Shown here: positions 26,682 to 35,896 of the stretch, in pieces
How positions within the stretch are numbered: the stretch's first letter is position 1
How the letters are laid out: each line of letters begins with the position of its first letter
Source of the DNA: Nitrospira sp. Ga0074138
GTDB taxonomy: Bacteria; Nitrospirota; Nitrospiria; Nitrospirales; Nitrospiraceae
DNA: 64,000 nucleotides
Direction of reading: 5' to 3'
NCBI GenBank assembly: GCA_001464735.1
Contig: LNDU01000032.1
Coordinates: 43,256 to 107,255 of the forward strand
Notes under the pieces: generated by a model
Seen by the model: only the letters and a program-made list of their open reading frames with translations
Told to the model about the DNA's origin: nothing
Database searches by the model: none
Position numbers and translations under genes: made by a program

Positions 26682-29315
26682 ATGACTCAGACTGCGCAGG
26701 AACTTCGGCAATCGTTTATCCGGTATTTTGAACAGCACGGCCATCAGGCGGTGCCCAGCTCGGCCTTGATTCCCCAGGCGGACCCGACGCTGCTCTTCAC
26801 CAACGCCGGGATGAATCAATTCAAGCGGGTCTTCCTCGGAGAAGAAGCTCGTCCCTATACACGAGCTGTGTCTGTGCAAAAGTGCCTTCGCGCCGGAGGC
26901 AAACACAACGATCTTGAAAACGTGGGGTACACCAGGCGGCACCACACGTTCTTCGAGATGCTCGGCAACTTTTCGTTTGGCGATTACTTTAAAGATGATG
27001 CCATCCGATTTGGATGGGAGTTTCTGACGCAGACGGTCGGGCTGCAGAAAGATCGGATGTGGGTGACGATCTTTCGCGAGGACGACGATGCGGAGAAGCT
27101 CTGGAAGAAGATCGGCGTCTCACCGTCGCGCATCGTTCGGTGTGGCGAAAAAGACAACTTCTGGCAAATGGCAGACACCGGTCCCTGCGGCCCTTGCTCG
27201 GAAATTCACTTCGACCAGGGCCCGTCCGTACCAGGCGAAGACCGGCCGAATGGCGAGGGCGACCGGGTGATCGAGATCTGGAATCTCGTCTTCATGCAGT
27301 ACAACCGTGATGCCTCTGGAACGCTCCACCCGCTGCCGAAACCAAGTATCGACACGGGGATGGGGCTCGAGAGGTTAGTCGCCGTGGCCCAGGGTGTCTC
27401 GAGCAATTACGACAGCGATCTCTTTACGCCGCTGCTTGTGGCGATCGCCGGACGGGCCGGCACCGAGTATGGCAAGCAGGATTCCTCGGACCGCTCGATG
27501 CGCGTGATCGCGGACCATTTGCGCGCGATTACGTTTTTGATGACGGATGGCATACTGCCGTCGAACGAAGGGCGCGGGTATGTGTTGCGTCGGATCCTGC
27601 GCCGTGCGGCCCGTCATGGCAGACTGCTCGGCATTGTCGAGCCCTTTCTGCACGAACTCAGTGCGACCGTCGTGGACCAGATGGCCGCCACCTACTCGGA
27701 AGTGCGTGCGGCATCCGCCACGATCGCCGAAGCGACGAAAGGCGAAGAGGAGCGGTTTATCGCGACGCTCGACCAGGGCTTGCCGATTTTGAACGACATG
27801 ATCGAACGGGCAAAGGCGGCGAGGCAAACGGTTTTGGCAGGGGACGACGTGTTCAAACTTTATGACACCTACGGCTTCCCTATGGATTTGATCACCGAGG
27901 CCTGCCGGGAACAGGGCATGACGGTCGACGAACTTGGTTTCAATGCGGCGATCGACGAGCAGCGGACTCGCGCGCGCAAGACCGGTGGATTTGAGCAGGA
28001 AACGGCCAGGCCGGCTGTCGCGGAGCTGGCTAAACGGATCGGGGCGACGACATTTGTCGGCTATGAGCATCTGGAGAGCGACGGCGTCTTGCGAGCGATT
28101 CTGAAAGGCGAGCAACTTGTGAAGGAAGCAGTCGAAGGGGAGACGGTCGAGCTGGCGCTGGATCTCACGCCCTTCTATGCCGAAGGTGGTGGACAGGTCG
28201 GAGATCAGGGAACCTTGACTGGTCCTGAAGGGGTGGTCGATATCAAAGAGACGACGAGGCCGGCACCGACCGTCATCTTGCACAAGGGAACCGTCCGTAA
28301 GGGGTGCATTCGAGAAGGTGAGCGCCTGCATATGACGGTGAATGCGACCACGCGTCTGGATGCCGCGCGCAATCATACGGCGACGCATCTCGTCCATGCG
28401 GCTCTGCGTGATTTACTGGGGCCGCATGTGAAACAGTATGGCTCGCTGGTGGGACCCAACCGTCTTCGGTTTGACTTTGCCCATTTTCGACCGCTGTCGT
28501 CCCGCGACATCGACGATATTGAATCGACGGTGAATGAAGAAATCCGCAAGAATGAGACCGTGCGTACCCACGTGATGAGTATTCAGGATGCCGTGGCGAA
28601 TGGCGCCCTGGCGTTCTTTGGCGACAAGTACGGTGAACAGGTACGCGTGGTGAGTGTGGAGTCGTTCAGCAAAGAACTGTGCGGCGGTACCCATTGCCGA
28701 CAGACGGGTGACATCGGACTCTTTCGCATTGTTTCAGAAGGGGGTGTGGCGGCCGGTGTGCGCCGGATCGAAGCGCAGACAGGCAGCGGCGCGTATGTCC
28801 TCATGAAGAAACTTGAAGCCGATGTTCGCGAGCTGTCAGATCTGTTGAAGGCAGGGCAGTCCGAGCTGGTCGCCAAGACCCGCAGGCTGATGACACAGCT
28901 GAAGGACAAGGAGCGGGAACTGGACGAGTTGAAATTGAAAATGGCCAGCGGCGCCGCAGTTGCCTCGATCGCCAGGACGGTCGCCGGGGTGGCGGTGCAC
29001 GTGCAGCGGACGGATGGCCTGGATGGGAACGGTATGCGCGCGTTGGCGGATCAGCTCCGGGACAAGATGAAAAGCGGTGTCATCGCACTTGGCGCAGCGA
29101 CCGGCGGCGACAAGGTCTCGTTGCTGGTTGTGGTGACGAAAGACTTGATTGGGACGATCAAGGCCGGTGAGCTCATCAAGGCTATGGCCACTGAGGTGGG
29201 TGGAACCGGAGGCGGCCGGCCAGAAATGGCTCAGGCCGGGGGAAAGGATCCGGCCAAGCTCGACGCGGCGTTGGAAAAGGTTTTTAGCCTGGTTGAAACC
29301 ACTCTCCAGCGGTAG
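26682..29315 (+). CDS. alaS: Alanine--tRNA ligase
   Basis: 877 residues, full length for AlaRS. The class II catalytic domain is at the N-terminus (ELRQSFIRYFEQHGHQAVPS, LFTNAGMNQFKRVFLG, FFEMLGNFSFGDYFK); the editing domain contains the zinc motifs HTATHLVHAAL and CGGTHCRQTG; the C-terminal coiled-coil/DHHA1 part (GGGRPEMAQAGGKDP) is present. It charges tRNA-Ala. The ATG at 26682 is chosen, as an AAGGA site lies eight bases upstream; another ATG lies nine bases earlier. Confidence 0.98.
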   Translation: MTQTAQELRQSFIRYFEQHGHQAVPSSALIPQADPTLLFTNAGMNQFKRVFLGEEARPYTRAVSVQKCLRAGGKHNDLENVGYTRRHHTFFEMLGNFSFGDYFKDDAIRFGWEFLTQTVGLQKDRMWVTIFREDDDAEKLWKKIGVSPSRIVRCGEKDNFWQMADTGPCGPCSEIHFDQGPSVPGEDRPNGEGDRVIEIWNLVFMQYNRDASGTLHPLPKPSIDTGMGLERLVAVAQGVSSNYDSDLFTPLLVAIAGRAGTEYGKQDSSDRSMRVIADHLRAITFLMTDGILPSNEGRGYVLRRILRRAARHGRLLGIVEPFLHELSATVVDQMAATYSEVRAASATIAEATKGEEERFIATLDQGLPILNDMIERAKAARQTVLAGDDVFKLYDTYGFPMDLITEACREQGMTVDELGFNAAIDEQRTRARKTGGFEQETARPAVAELAKRIGATTFVGYEHLESDGVLRAILKGEQLVKEAVEGETVELALDLTPFYAEGGGQVGDQGTLTGPEGVVDIKETTRPAPTVILHKGTVRKGCIREGERLHMTVNATTRLDAARNHTATHLVHAALRDLLGPHVKQYGSLVGPNRLRFDFAHFRPLSSRDIDDIESTVNEEIRKNETVRTHVMSIQDAVANGALAFFGDKYGEQVRVVSVESFSKELCGGTHCRQTGDIGLFRIVSEGGVAAGVRRIEAQTGSGAYVLMKKLEADVRELSDLLKAGQSELVAKTRRLMTQLKDKERELDELKLKMASGAAVASIARTVAGVAVHVQRTDGLDGNGMRALADQLRDKMKSGVIALGAATGGDKVSLLVVVTKDLIGTIKAGELIKAMATEVGGTGGGRPEMAQAGGKDPAKLDAALEKVFSLVETTLQR

Positions 29316-29319
29316 AATC

Positions 29320-29901
29320 ATGCTTAGTCGAATTCTTGCGCTCGATTACGGTACCAAACGAATCGGTGTCGCGCTCAGTGACGAATTAGGCTGGACGGCG
29401 CAGCCGTTGGAGACGATTGAGCGTCGGACGCTCGTGCGCGATCTCGCCCGCATCGAACAGTTGGTGCAGGAACATGAGGTCAAGGAAGTCTTAATTGGGC
29501 TGCCGTTGCGGCTCGATGGTGAAGAAGGGCCTGCGGTGCAAGCGGTTCACGAGTTCATCGCCCATTTAGGAGAGGCCCTTTCGGTTTCGATCGTGACGTG
29601 GGACGAACGGATGACGACGAGGTCAGCGGAGGACCTCTTGATCGCCGCCGATGTCAGTCGCAGGAAGCGCAAAGGAGTGGTCGATCGTGTGGCTGCCGCG
29701 ATTTTGCTACAGAGTTACCTTGAGTCTCAAACTCCAGCGAAGGCTCACGACGGTCACACCTCTTCGGAGGAGATCGTAGAAGAGTGGGGAGAGTCTCTCC
29801 AAGACAGTCCAGTCTATGACGCTTCGTCTCATCCTCATCGTGTTCCTCGTGGTCGGCGCACTCGCCGGGTTGGCCGGGTACCAGATGATTCGATGGGCTG
29901 A
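29320..29901 (+). CDS. ruvX: Holliday junction resolvase-like RuvX (YqgF), with C-terminal extension
   Basis: 193 residues; the YqgF core (about 140 residues) carries ILALDYGTKRIGVALSDELG, VLIGLPLRLDGEEG and TWDERMTTRSAEDLL, the RNase H-like active-site motifs. The family is implicated in 16S rRNA 5' processing and called a putative Holliday junction resolvase. The extra 50 residues after the core (from AKAHDGHTSSEE) are Ser/Arg-rich, and the last 86 bases overlap the start of mltG in another frame. The start is five bases after alaS. Confidence 0.9.
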   Translation: MLSRILALDYGTKRIGVALSDELGWTAQPLETIERRTLVRDLARIEQLVQEHEVKEVLIGLPLRLDGEEGPAVQAVHEFIAHLGEALSVSIVTWDERMTTRSAEDLLIAADVSRRKRKGVVDRVAAAILLQSYLESQTPAKAHDGHTSSEEIVEEWGESLQDSPVYDASSHPHRVPRGRRTRRVGRVPDDSMG

Positions 29902-30898
29902 GGCTCCGCTCGTGTCCGATTCGGATCGCGCTCCTCAGAAAATTGTGGTCATTCCCGAAGGCGCAACCTTTCAACAAGCTGCGGCGTTGCTTGAGCGGGA
30001 GCAGCTGATCAGGAGCCGTTTCGCCTTTCTGCTGTTGGGGAAGGCCCAAGACGCTGACCGAAGAATTCACCCCGGAGAATATGAGCTCAATGCGGCCATG
30101 GCTCCGGCGGACATCCTTTCGAAGCTGGTACTTGGCCGAGTGGTCCTTCATCCCGTCACGATTCCCGAGGGCTATACATTCAATCAAATCGCCGATGTGC
30201 TAGCTGAGCAACGGATTACGGATCGTGCGGAGTTCGTCAGATTGGCCACTGACAGGTCCTTTCTGAAGACTCTTGGGATCTCAGCTGAAACGGTAGAAGG
30301 GTATCTCTATCCCGATACGTATCGATTTACTCGTCCGACAACAGCCAAAGAGGTCATGCGAGTCATGGTCGACCAGCTTGGCCAGGTGATGACCCAAGAA
30401 TGGCAGGCGCGGGCCAAAGACATTCACTTGACGGTCCATGAAGTGTTGACCTTGGCGTCAGTGATCGAAAAGGAAACCGGTGCGGGAGAAGAACGCCCAC
30501 ACATCTCGTCCGTTTTTCATAACCGGCTGAAGAAACATATTCCCCTGCAGAGCGACCCGACCGTCATCTACGGCTTGCCAAATTTCGATGGAAACCTTCA
30601 CAAAAAAGATTTGTCCCATCCCAGTCCGTACAATACGTATCGGTGGGCCGGTTTGCCGCCCGGGCCGATTGCCAATCCTGGGGCACAGTCGATCCGTGCC
30701 GCCCTGTATCCCCTGCCTTCCACGTATCTCTATTTCGTCTCAAAGAATGACGGAACGCATCAATTTTCCGCGACACTCGTGGAACATAACAGAGCGGTAG
30801 AAAAGTATCAGAAGCGCCCGTTCCGACGAGGCAATCGTTCGCAGACGTTGATGTCCCCCGATGGCAGTCACATACACCTCGAAGAAGGAGTTTCGTAA
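29816..30898 (+). CDS. mltG: Endolytic transglycosylase MltG
   Basis: 360-residue YceG/MltG protein that cuts nascent glycan strands in the periplasm and so ends peptidoglycan chains. An N-terminal membrane anchor (LILIVFLVVGALAGLAGYQM) is followed by a LysM-like part and the YceG catalytic domain with ASVIEKETGAGEERPHISSV (the Glu in EKET is catalytic) and LQSDPTVIYGL, NTYRWAGLPPGPIANPG. Overlaps the tail of ruvX by 86 bases, so their translation may be linked. Confidence 0.95.
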   Translation: MTLRLILIVFLVVGALAGLAGYQMIRWAEAPLVSDSDRAPQKIVVIPEGATFQQAAALLEREQLIRSRFAFLLLGKAQDADRRIHPGEYELNAAMAPADILSKLVLGRVVLHPVTIPEGYTFNQIADVLAEQRITDRAEFVRLATDRSFLKTLGISAETVEGYLYPDTYRFTRPTTAKEVMRVMVDQLGQVMTQEWQARAKDIHLTVHEVLTLASVIEKETGAGEERPHISSVFHNRLKKHIPLQSDPTVIYGLPNFDGNLHKKDLSHPSPYNTYRWAGLPPGPIANPGAQSIRAALYPLPSTYLYFVSKNDGTHQFSATLVEHNRAVEKYQKRPFRRGNRSQTLMSPDGSHIHLEEGVS

Positions 30899-30901
30899 AC
30901 G

Positions 30902-31594
30902 ATGTCAGGATGGAATCTCTCTACGCTGATCGACCATACGGTCTTGAGGCCGGACGCGACGAAAGTCGAGGTGCTTCGGTTGTGCGAAGAGGCGAAAGCG
31001 AACGGGTTCACGGTGATTTTTGTTCCACCCTGCTACATTGATGAGGCGGTGGCGGCGGTGGCTGGTACCAGCATTCGCGTCGGCATCCCCATCGGCTTTC
31101 CATTAGGGGGTCACAGCACACAGACTAAAGTGGCTGAAGCGGTTGACGCAGTGGCTCACGGCGCGCAGGTCTTGGACATGGTCCTGAATGTGAGCCGACT
31201 GAAATCGGGCGATCATGACTATGTGCGGAACGATATTGCTGAAGTCGTGCAAGCGACACCGCGCGTCGAGCACAAAGTGATCCTTGAAACGTGCTATTTG
31301 ACGCAGCAGGAGAAACGGACGGCGTGCCATTTAGTCATCGAAGCCGGAGCGGATTATGTGAAGACCTCGACCGGATTTGGGGCCGCAGGCGCTACGGTCG
31401 AGGATGTCCGACTCCTGAAAGAGACTGTCGCAGGACGGGTGAAGGTGAAGGCGTCTGGTGGCATTCGCGATTGGAAGACCACGCTGGCGATGCTCGAGGC
31501 CGGAGCAGATAGAATTGGAACCAGTGCCAGTCTCAAAATCCTCGACGAGTGGCGGACGGCCATCCACAAACAAGCACAGCACCATGAAAGATAG
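30902..31594 (+). CDS. deoC: Deoxyribose-phosphate aldolase
   Basis: 230 residues. DeoC splits 2-deoxyribose-5-phosphate to glyceraldehyde-3-phosphate and acetaldehyde. The Schiff-base Lys is in VKTSTGFG (K154), the proton-relay Lys in VKASGGIRD (K183), and the Asp in LDMVLN (D92). Begins three bases after mltG and precedes deoB, with which it would act in deoxynucleoside breakdown. Confidence 0.97.
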   Translation: MSGWNLSTLIDHTVLRPDATKVEVLRLCEEAKANGFTVIFVPPCYIDEAVAAVAGTSIRVGIPIGFPLGGHSTQTKVAEAVDAVAHGAQVLDMVLNVSRLKSGDHDYVRNDIAEVVQATPRVEHKVILETCYLTQQEKRTACHLVIEAGADYVKTSTGFGAAGATVEDVRLLKETVAGRVKVKASGGIRDWKTTLAMLEAGADRIGTSASLKILDEWRTAIHKQAQHHER

Positions 31595-31712
31595 ACGGTG
31601 GATTCCTCTGCTCTCGGGGGGATTGTCCGGCCTAACAATAGGATATCTCTCGTCTAGGTACATCTGGACCAGGCTGTCGGTCCCATACGTCCCTATGTCA
31701 GGCCTATGGTGA
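31584..31712 (+). CDS. Possible small membrane protein
   Basis: 42 residues overlapping the end of deoC by 11 bases (CACCATGAAAG). Basic head MKDRRWIPLL, a hydrophobic glycine-rich stretch (SGGLSGLTIGYLSSRY), and an aromatic tail. No clear ribosome-binding site, so it could be a chance frame. Confidence 0.3.
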   Translation: MKDRRWIPLLSGGLSGLTIGYLSSRYIWTRLSVPYVPMSGLW

Positions 31713-31730
31713 ATTGAGTATAGTGCACGG

Positions 31731-32888
31731 ATGATCAAACGAGTCATTCTTCTCGTCATTGATGGGTTGGGAATCGGGGCGTTACCCGATGCGGCCAACT
31801 ATGGCGATGCTGATGCGAATACCCTCATGCATCTCGCTGAGACGGTCGATGGCCTAAGTGTGCCCAATTTGGAGATGTTGGGTCTAGGGCAGATTGCTCC
31901 AATCAAGGGCGTACGGGCCATGGTCCAGCCGAACGGATCTTTTGGCCGGCTGGGATTTGCCTCGCCGGGTAAGGATTCCGTGGTCGGATACTGGGAAGTC
32001 GCTGGGGTGATTCAGAAAAAAGCCCCGGAGGTCTGCAGTTCTGGCGTCCCCGCCAAGATCGTCGACGTCGTGGAACAGCTCTTAGGCAGAAAGTCGATCG
32101 GCCGAGGCCTCTCGTCTATGGGGGTAATACTGCGCCGACATAGTATGGAGCATATGGCGACCGGAGCGCCTATTCTGTGGACGGACGGAGGCAATACATG
32201 TTTTGTCGCCATGCATGAATCACTCATGGCACCGGTGGAATTCCAACAGCGATGTCGTGAGATTCGGAAAGCGGTAAAGGATGCGGGGATGCTCATTCGT
32301 GTCGTCGGGCAGCCAGTCAGCGGTGGGCATGATTTGCTTCGGCCTCAAGTTGGGCGAAAGGACTATGTGAGCGAACCGCCGGGTGTGACGATGTTGGATG
32401 TCTTGAGCCGCTCTGGCCAGATCGCGATGGGGGTCGGAAAGGTCTATGACCTCTTCAGTGGGCGCGGGTTTACCAAGGCCCTCTCGGTAGCCTCGGCGAT
32501 GGTGGCGGTGGATGAAGTGATCGGCATGTTGAATAAGATGCCTCGCGGTCTCATCTGTGCCAGTCTGGATTTGCTGTCGGAAGATGCCGGGCATTCGGCC
32601 ACCGCCCTACAAGAATGTGATCGCCGCCTGCCAGATTTGTTCGAGAAGTTGCGCCTCGGCGATATGGTGATCGTAACGGGTGACCATGGACGAGATTTTT
32701 CATTACCGAGACGGACCTCTACTCGAGAGTATGTGCCGGTCTTCGTGACCGGCCCCAAGTTGGCTCAAGGCGTCGATTTGGGAAGTCGATCAACTGCCGC
32801 CGATGTGGGGCAGACCATTGTGGAGGCACTTCAAGCTGAACGATTGCCGGTTGGTGAGAGTTTCTTGGATGCGCTCAGGCCAGGGTAA
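31731..32888 (+). CDS. deoB: Phosphopentomutase-like protein, divergent active site
   Basis: 385 residues of the DeoB/alkaline phosphatase superfamily, overall a DeoB homologue (VILLVIDGLGIGALPDAANY at the start, DRRLPDLFEKLRLGD, IVTGDHGRD near the end). Known DeoBs have GKDTxTGHWE; here it is GKDSVVGYWE, so the nucleophile Thr is Ser. The VDFD..GHRRD metal motif is absent, and the His of DHTRE is Ser (TSTRE). It keeps the first Asp and the DHG pair. It may be a mutase with altered metal use, or a changed function. Placed behind deoC, so a role in (deoxy)ribose-phosphate turnover is the best guess. Confidence 0.85.
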   Translation: MIKRVILLVIDGLGIGALPDAANYGDADANTLMHLAETVDGLSVPNLEMLGLGQIAPIKGVRAMVQPNGSFGRLGFASPGKDSVVGYWEVAGVIQKKAPEVCSSGVPAKIVDVVEQLLGRKSIGRGLSSMGVILRRHSMEHMATGAPILWTDGGNTCFVAMHESLMAPVEFQQRCREIRKAVKDAGMLIRVVGQPVSGGHDLLRPQVGRKDYVSEPPGVTMLDVLSRSGQIAMGVGKVYDLFSGRGFTKALSVASAMVAVDEVIGMLNKMPRGLICASLDLLSEDAGHSATALQECDRRLPDLFEKLRLGDMVIVTGDHGRDFSLPRRTSTREYVPVFVTGPKLAQGVDLGSRSTAADVGQTIVEALQAERLPVGESFLDALRPG

Positions 32889-32922
32889 TCGTAAAGGGTG
32901 AGGAGCAGGAGGCGGGCGAGCG

Positions 32923-33384
32923 ATGTCGTATGAACAGAAGTTAACCCAACTGGGCCTACTATTGCCGGCTCCGCCAAAGCCCGTCGCCAACTATGTGCCG
33001 GTAGTTAGGGTCGGGGATCTCTTGTTTCTCTCTGGGGTGTTGCCATCACGAGATGGCCAACTCATCATGACGGGCAAACTTGGACAGAATTTGTCCATCG
33101 AGCAAGGGATGGAAGCGGCACGAGTGGCGGTGTTGAATGGATTGAGTATCATTCGGCAGGAAGCCGGTTCTCTCGATCGCGTGAAGCGGATCGTCAAAAT
33201 GGTCGGCCATATCGCCTCTGCACCTGGGTTTACGGATCAACCGCAAGTGCTTAACGGCGCATCAGATTTGCTCGTGTCGCTGTTCGGAGACGCAGGCCGA
33301 CATGCTCGTGTTGCCGTCGGTGCCGCTGAACTTCCCCGTCAGGCTCCCGTCGAAATCGAATTGATTGTAGAACTCGCCAAGTAG
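32923..33384 (+). CDS. RidA family protein
   Basis: 153 residues of the YjgF/YER057c/UK114 (RidA) family, trimeric enamine/imine deaminases. This is the longer RidA subfamily, with an N-terminal extension ([20 protein letters not shown]). Family stretches: [27 protein letters not shown], and [20 protein letters not shown], in which the Arg (ARVAVG) binds substrate carboxylates. It follows deoB by 35 bases and likely ends the transcript. Confidence 0.92.
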   Translation: MSYEQKLTQLGLLLPAPPKPVANYVPVVRVGDLLFLSGVLPSRDGQLIMTGKLGQNLSIEQGMEAARVAVLNGLSIIRQEAGSLDRVKRIVKMVGHIASAPGFTDQPQVLNGASDLLVSLFGDAGRHARVAVGAAELPRQAPVEIELIVELAK

Positions 33385-33643
33385 TCCTGCCGTCGGCTTC
33401 GCCCGCGCGTGATAGTTGGTTTTATAGGCATGCACATTTTCATCTATTCTCTCGTTGCGCCAGTGCAAATCTCGCTGCTCCCCTTTCTGGCAACGGATCA
33501 CCTCAATCGAAGAATTCCTTTAGGAAAAATGCAGTGAGTCCGATAAGAGGATGACGGCCGGCAGACTCTCCTGCTTCGGTCGTTCGGTTGAGACGATTCG
33601 CAACCGGGTGGAATGTAAACAAATTGTCAGGGAGCCAAGATTG

Positions 33644-33979
33644 ATGAAACGAGTGGTCCCCCCTGAGCTGTTGCCGGACATGGTTTTGGCAAAACCGGTG
33701 GTGAATGCCAATGGACTCCCCATTGTGGCGGCTGGAACGATCTTGGATGCCGCTATGATCGAACGGCTTCGACAGATGGAGTTGACGTCGGTCTATGTGG
33801 AGGGCGATGCCCTTGATTCAGGCGGAAAAACCCTGGCGGAATTGGAAGCCGAACTTGATCACCGGTTTCGGCAGGTCGTTCAAGATCCCATTCAGCAACT
33901 GATCCTCCGGACTCTCCGTACGCATGTGCGTGCCACCCATGGCATGGCTTCCGTGACCAAACCATCTCAGGCAACATGA
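33644..33979 (+). CDS. Small conserved protein in HDOD operon
   Basis: 111 residues. Start at 33644 (MKRVVPPELLPDMVLAKPVV) preceded by a GGGAGCC-like site. The first 50 residues resemble the short N-terminal domain that precedes HD-GYP phosphodiesterases (PDMVLAKPVVNANGLPIVAAG), here as a free-standing protein. A charged helix follows. Its stop overlaps the start of the HDOD gene (ATGA), so the two are translationally coupled. Confidence 0.6.
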   Translation: MKRVVPPELLPDMVLAKPVVNANGLPIVAAGTILDAAMIERLRQMELTSVYVEGDALDSGGKTLAELEAELDHRFRQVVQDPIQQLILRTLRTHVRATHGMASVTKPSQAT

Positions 33980-34815
33980 CCACCTTTAATCCGACAGACC
34001 TGCGCAATAGGATTGAGAAGCTCGGGGACCTTCCCACGCTTCCCCATGTCGTGCAACGGCTTGCCGCCATGATCGGTCGTCCGACTGTCTCGACCGAGGA
34101 GATCGGCTCCATCATCGAAAAGGATCAGGTGCTCGCGGCCAAAGTCCTCAGACTCGCCAACTCACCGTTTTACGGGTTTCCCTCCCGCATCGGCTCGGTC
34201 ACCCACGCCGTGATCGTGCTGGGCTTTAATGTGGTCAAGGGGCTTACTCTCTGTGCCTCGGCTCTCAGCATCATGAAAGAGGCCGGCATGGATCAGTTGT
34301 GGCGACATTCTCTGGGAGTGGCCATTACCGCCAATCTCCTGGCAACCAGGCTGGAGATCAAGAATCCTGAAGAACTTTTCGTTTCAGGCTTGCTCCATGA
34401 CATTGGGAAAGTCGTGCTCTACGTTAAATGGCCTGATGTGGGGGATAGCATCAAAGAGGCTCTGAAAACCAGAGCCGACCGTTCACTCTTTGAAGTGGAG
34501 CAGGAGCTCACGGGCCTCTCTCATGCGGATATCGGGGGCTGCCTGGCGAATGCTTGGCATTTGCCGGTCTCGCTTCGCGAGCCGATCCTCTTCCACCATG
34601 ATCCGACCCTCGCTAAGGAAGCCATGCTGCACACGGCTATCGTCCATGTGGCCGATATCCTGGTCAAAGGGCTGGCCTGTGGAAACCCGGGAGATGATCT
34701 GATTCCACCTCTGTCGAGGGCCGCCTGGGATATGGTCGGACTCGATGAGTCGCGACTGGCGGAATGCATCGACAAGGCAGCAAACGAGTTCTCGAACATT
34801 GACGACTATCTATGA
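33976..34815 (+). CDS. HDOD domain protein
   Basis: 279 residues, a single HDOD domain: LGDLPTLPHVVQRLAAMIGR, VLRLANSPFYGFPSRIGSVT, and the HD-like pair GLLHDIGKVVL. HDOD proteins are signal-output or scaffolding domains linked to c-di-GMP and chemotaxis systems and need not be enzymes. Overlaps its neighbours on both sides by four bases (ATGA), forming a tight three-gene operon with the GGDEF protein. Confidence 0.9.
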   Translation: MTTFNPTDLRNRIEKLGDLPTLPHVVQRLAAMIGRPTVSTEEIGSIIEKDQVLAAKVLRLANSPFYGFPSRIGSVTHAVIVLGFNVVKGLTLCASALSIMKEAGMDQLWRHSLGVAITANLLATRLEIKNPEELFVSGLLHDIGKVVLYVKWPDVGDSIKEALKTRADRSLFEVEQELTGLSHADIGGCLANAWHLPVSLREPILFHHDPTLAKEAMLHTAIVHVADILVKGLACGNPGDDLIPPLSRAAWDMVGLDESRLAECIDKAANEFSNIDDYL

Positions 34816-35813
34816 ACCGCTACACGGCAGGCCGGAGAATTCTGCTCCTTCACCACGAGCTCATTCCTGTCCTAACTATGACCGCCGCATTGGAGAAGGC
34901 CGGTTTCCAGGTCGTGGAAGGCAATCTACCCGATCTCGCGCTGCATGAACTTGTCCACGATCCACCCTGTCTCATCCTGGCTGCTGAAGGAACCGGGGGC
35001 CATTCGGTGGAAACACTCACACGAAATCTCAAGCTCGATGCTTTCCTGGGTCGTCTGCCTCTCATCGTCTTCGTAGGGGACTGCCGACTCAACGATATTG
35101 ACTGGAGTGCATTGGGAGTGGACGATTTCATCACGATCCCCTATCGTGTGGAAGACGTCGTGCATCGCATACGCCTCTGTCTCAGTCGTCTGACCCGTTC
35201 GCTCGATGCGAACCCTCTCACCTGCCTCCCGGGTAATACCACCATCCTGTTTGAAACCACCTCCAGGATTCAAAGCAAACAGCCCTTTGCGCTCGCCTAC
35301 GTCGATATCGACAATTTCAAGTCTTTCAACGATCGTTACGGCTATGGACGTGGAGACGAAGTGCTCATCGTGGCCTGTCGCATCCTCACGACGGTGGTGG
35401 GAGAACTGGCCGGCCCGGAAGGGTTTGTCGGCCATGTTGGGGGAGACGATTTTGTCTTCATGAGCCGGCCGCAGACCATCGATGCGATCTGCCAAACCGT
35501 CATCAAACGATTTGATCTCATGATTCCTAATTTCTACGACCGTGAAGATCGCCTCAAGGGCTACATCGATTCTGTAGATCGTCGGGGGAATAAAGAACAG
35601 TTTCCGATCATGAGTCTTTCGATTGCCGTCGTCACCAATGAGCGGTCCCACATTGCCCATCCCGGCGACGTGAGCAAAATTGCCTCAGAACTGAAGAAAC
35701 GAGCCAAGGCCTTGAAAGGCAGCGTCTATGTCAAAGACCAGCGAGGCCAAGCCGTCGATGCGTTTTCCACGACGACAGATTCCACCGCCCAGCACCCCAC
35801 CTCGCACACTTGA
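34812..35813 (+). CDS. GGDEF domain protein with degenerate receiver-like N-terminus
   Basis: 333 residues. An N-terminal receiver-like fold (RILLLHHELIPVLTMTAALE) has Ala in place of the phosphorylated Asp (ILAAEG). The C-terminal GGDEF domain has the metal Asp in YVDIDNFKSFND and a GGDDF signature (HVGGDDFVF) instead of GG[DE]EF. No RxxD inhibitory site is evident five residues before the signature. It may be an active or weak diguanylate cyclase whose input domain is not phosphorylated. Confidence 0.85.
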   Translation: MNRYTAGRRILLLHHELIPVLTMTAALEKAGFQVVEGNLPDLALHELVHDPPCLILAAEGTGGHSVETLTRNLKLDAFLGRLPLIVFVGDCRLNDIDWSALGVDDFITIPYRVEDVVHRIRLCLSRLTRSLDANPLTCLPGNTTILFETTSRIQSKQPFALAYVDIDNFKSFNDRYGYGRGDEVLIVACRILTTVVGELAGPEGFVGHVGGDDFVFMSRPQTIDAICQTVIKRFDLMIPNFYDREDRLKGYIDSVDRRGNKEQFPIMSLSIAVVTNERSHIAHPGDVSKIASELKKRAKALKGSVYVKDQRGQAVDAFSTTTDSTAQHPTSHT

Positions 35814-35896
35814 CTCTTAAAAAAAACGCTTGTTAAAGTCGGCTATGCCATTGATGTGGTCCCAAGCTTGTCTCCCTCCTTCCCAATAGGCCATCG

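Noticed and set aside
27375..28397. 340-codon minus-strand open frame
   Set aside because: Complete shadow of alaS on the other strand; rich in Arg/His as expected for antisense of a high-GC gene.
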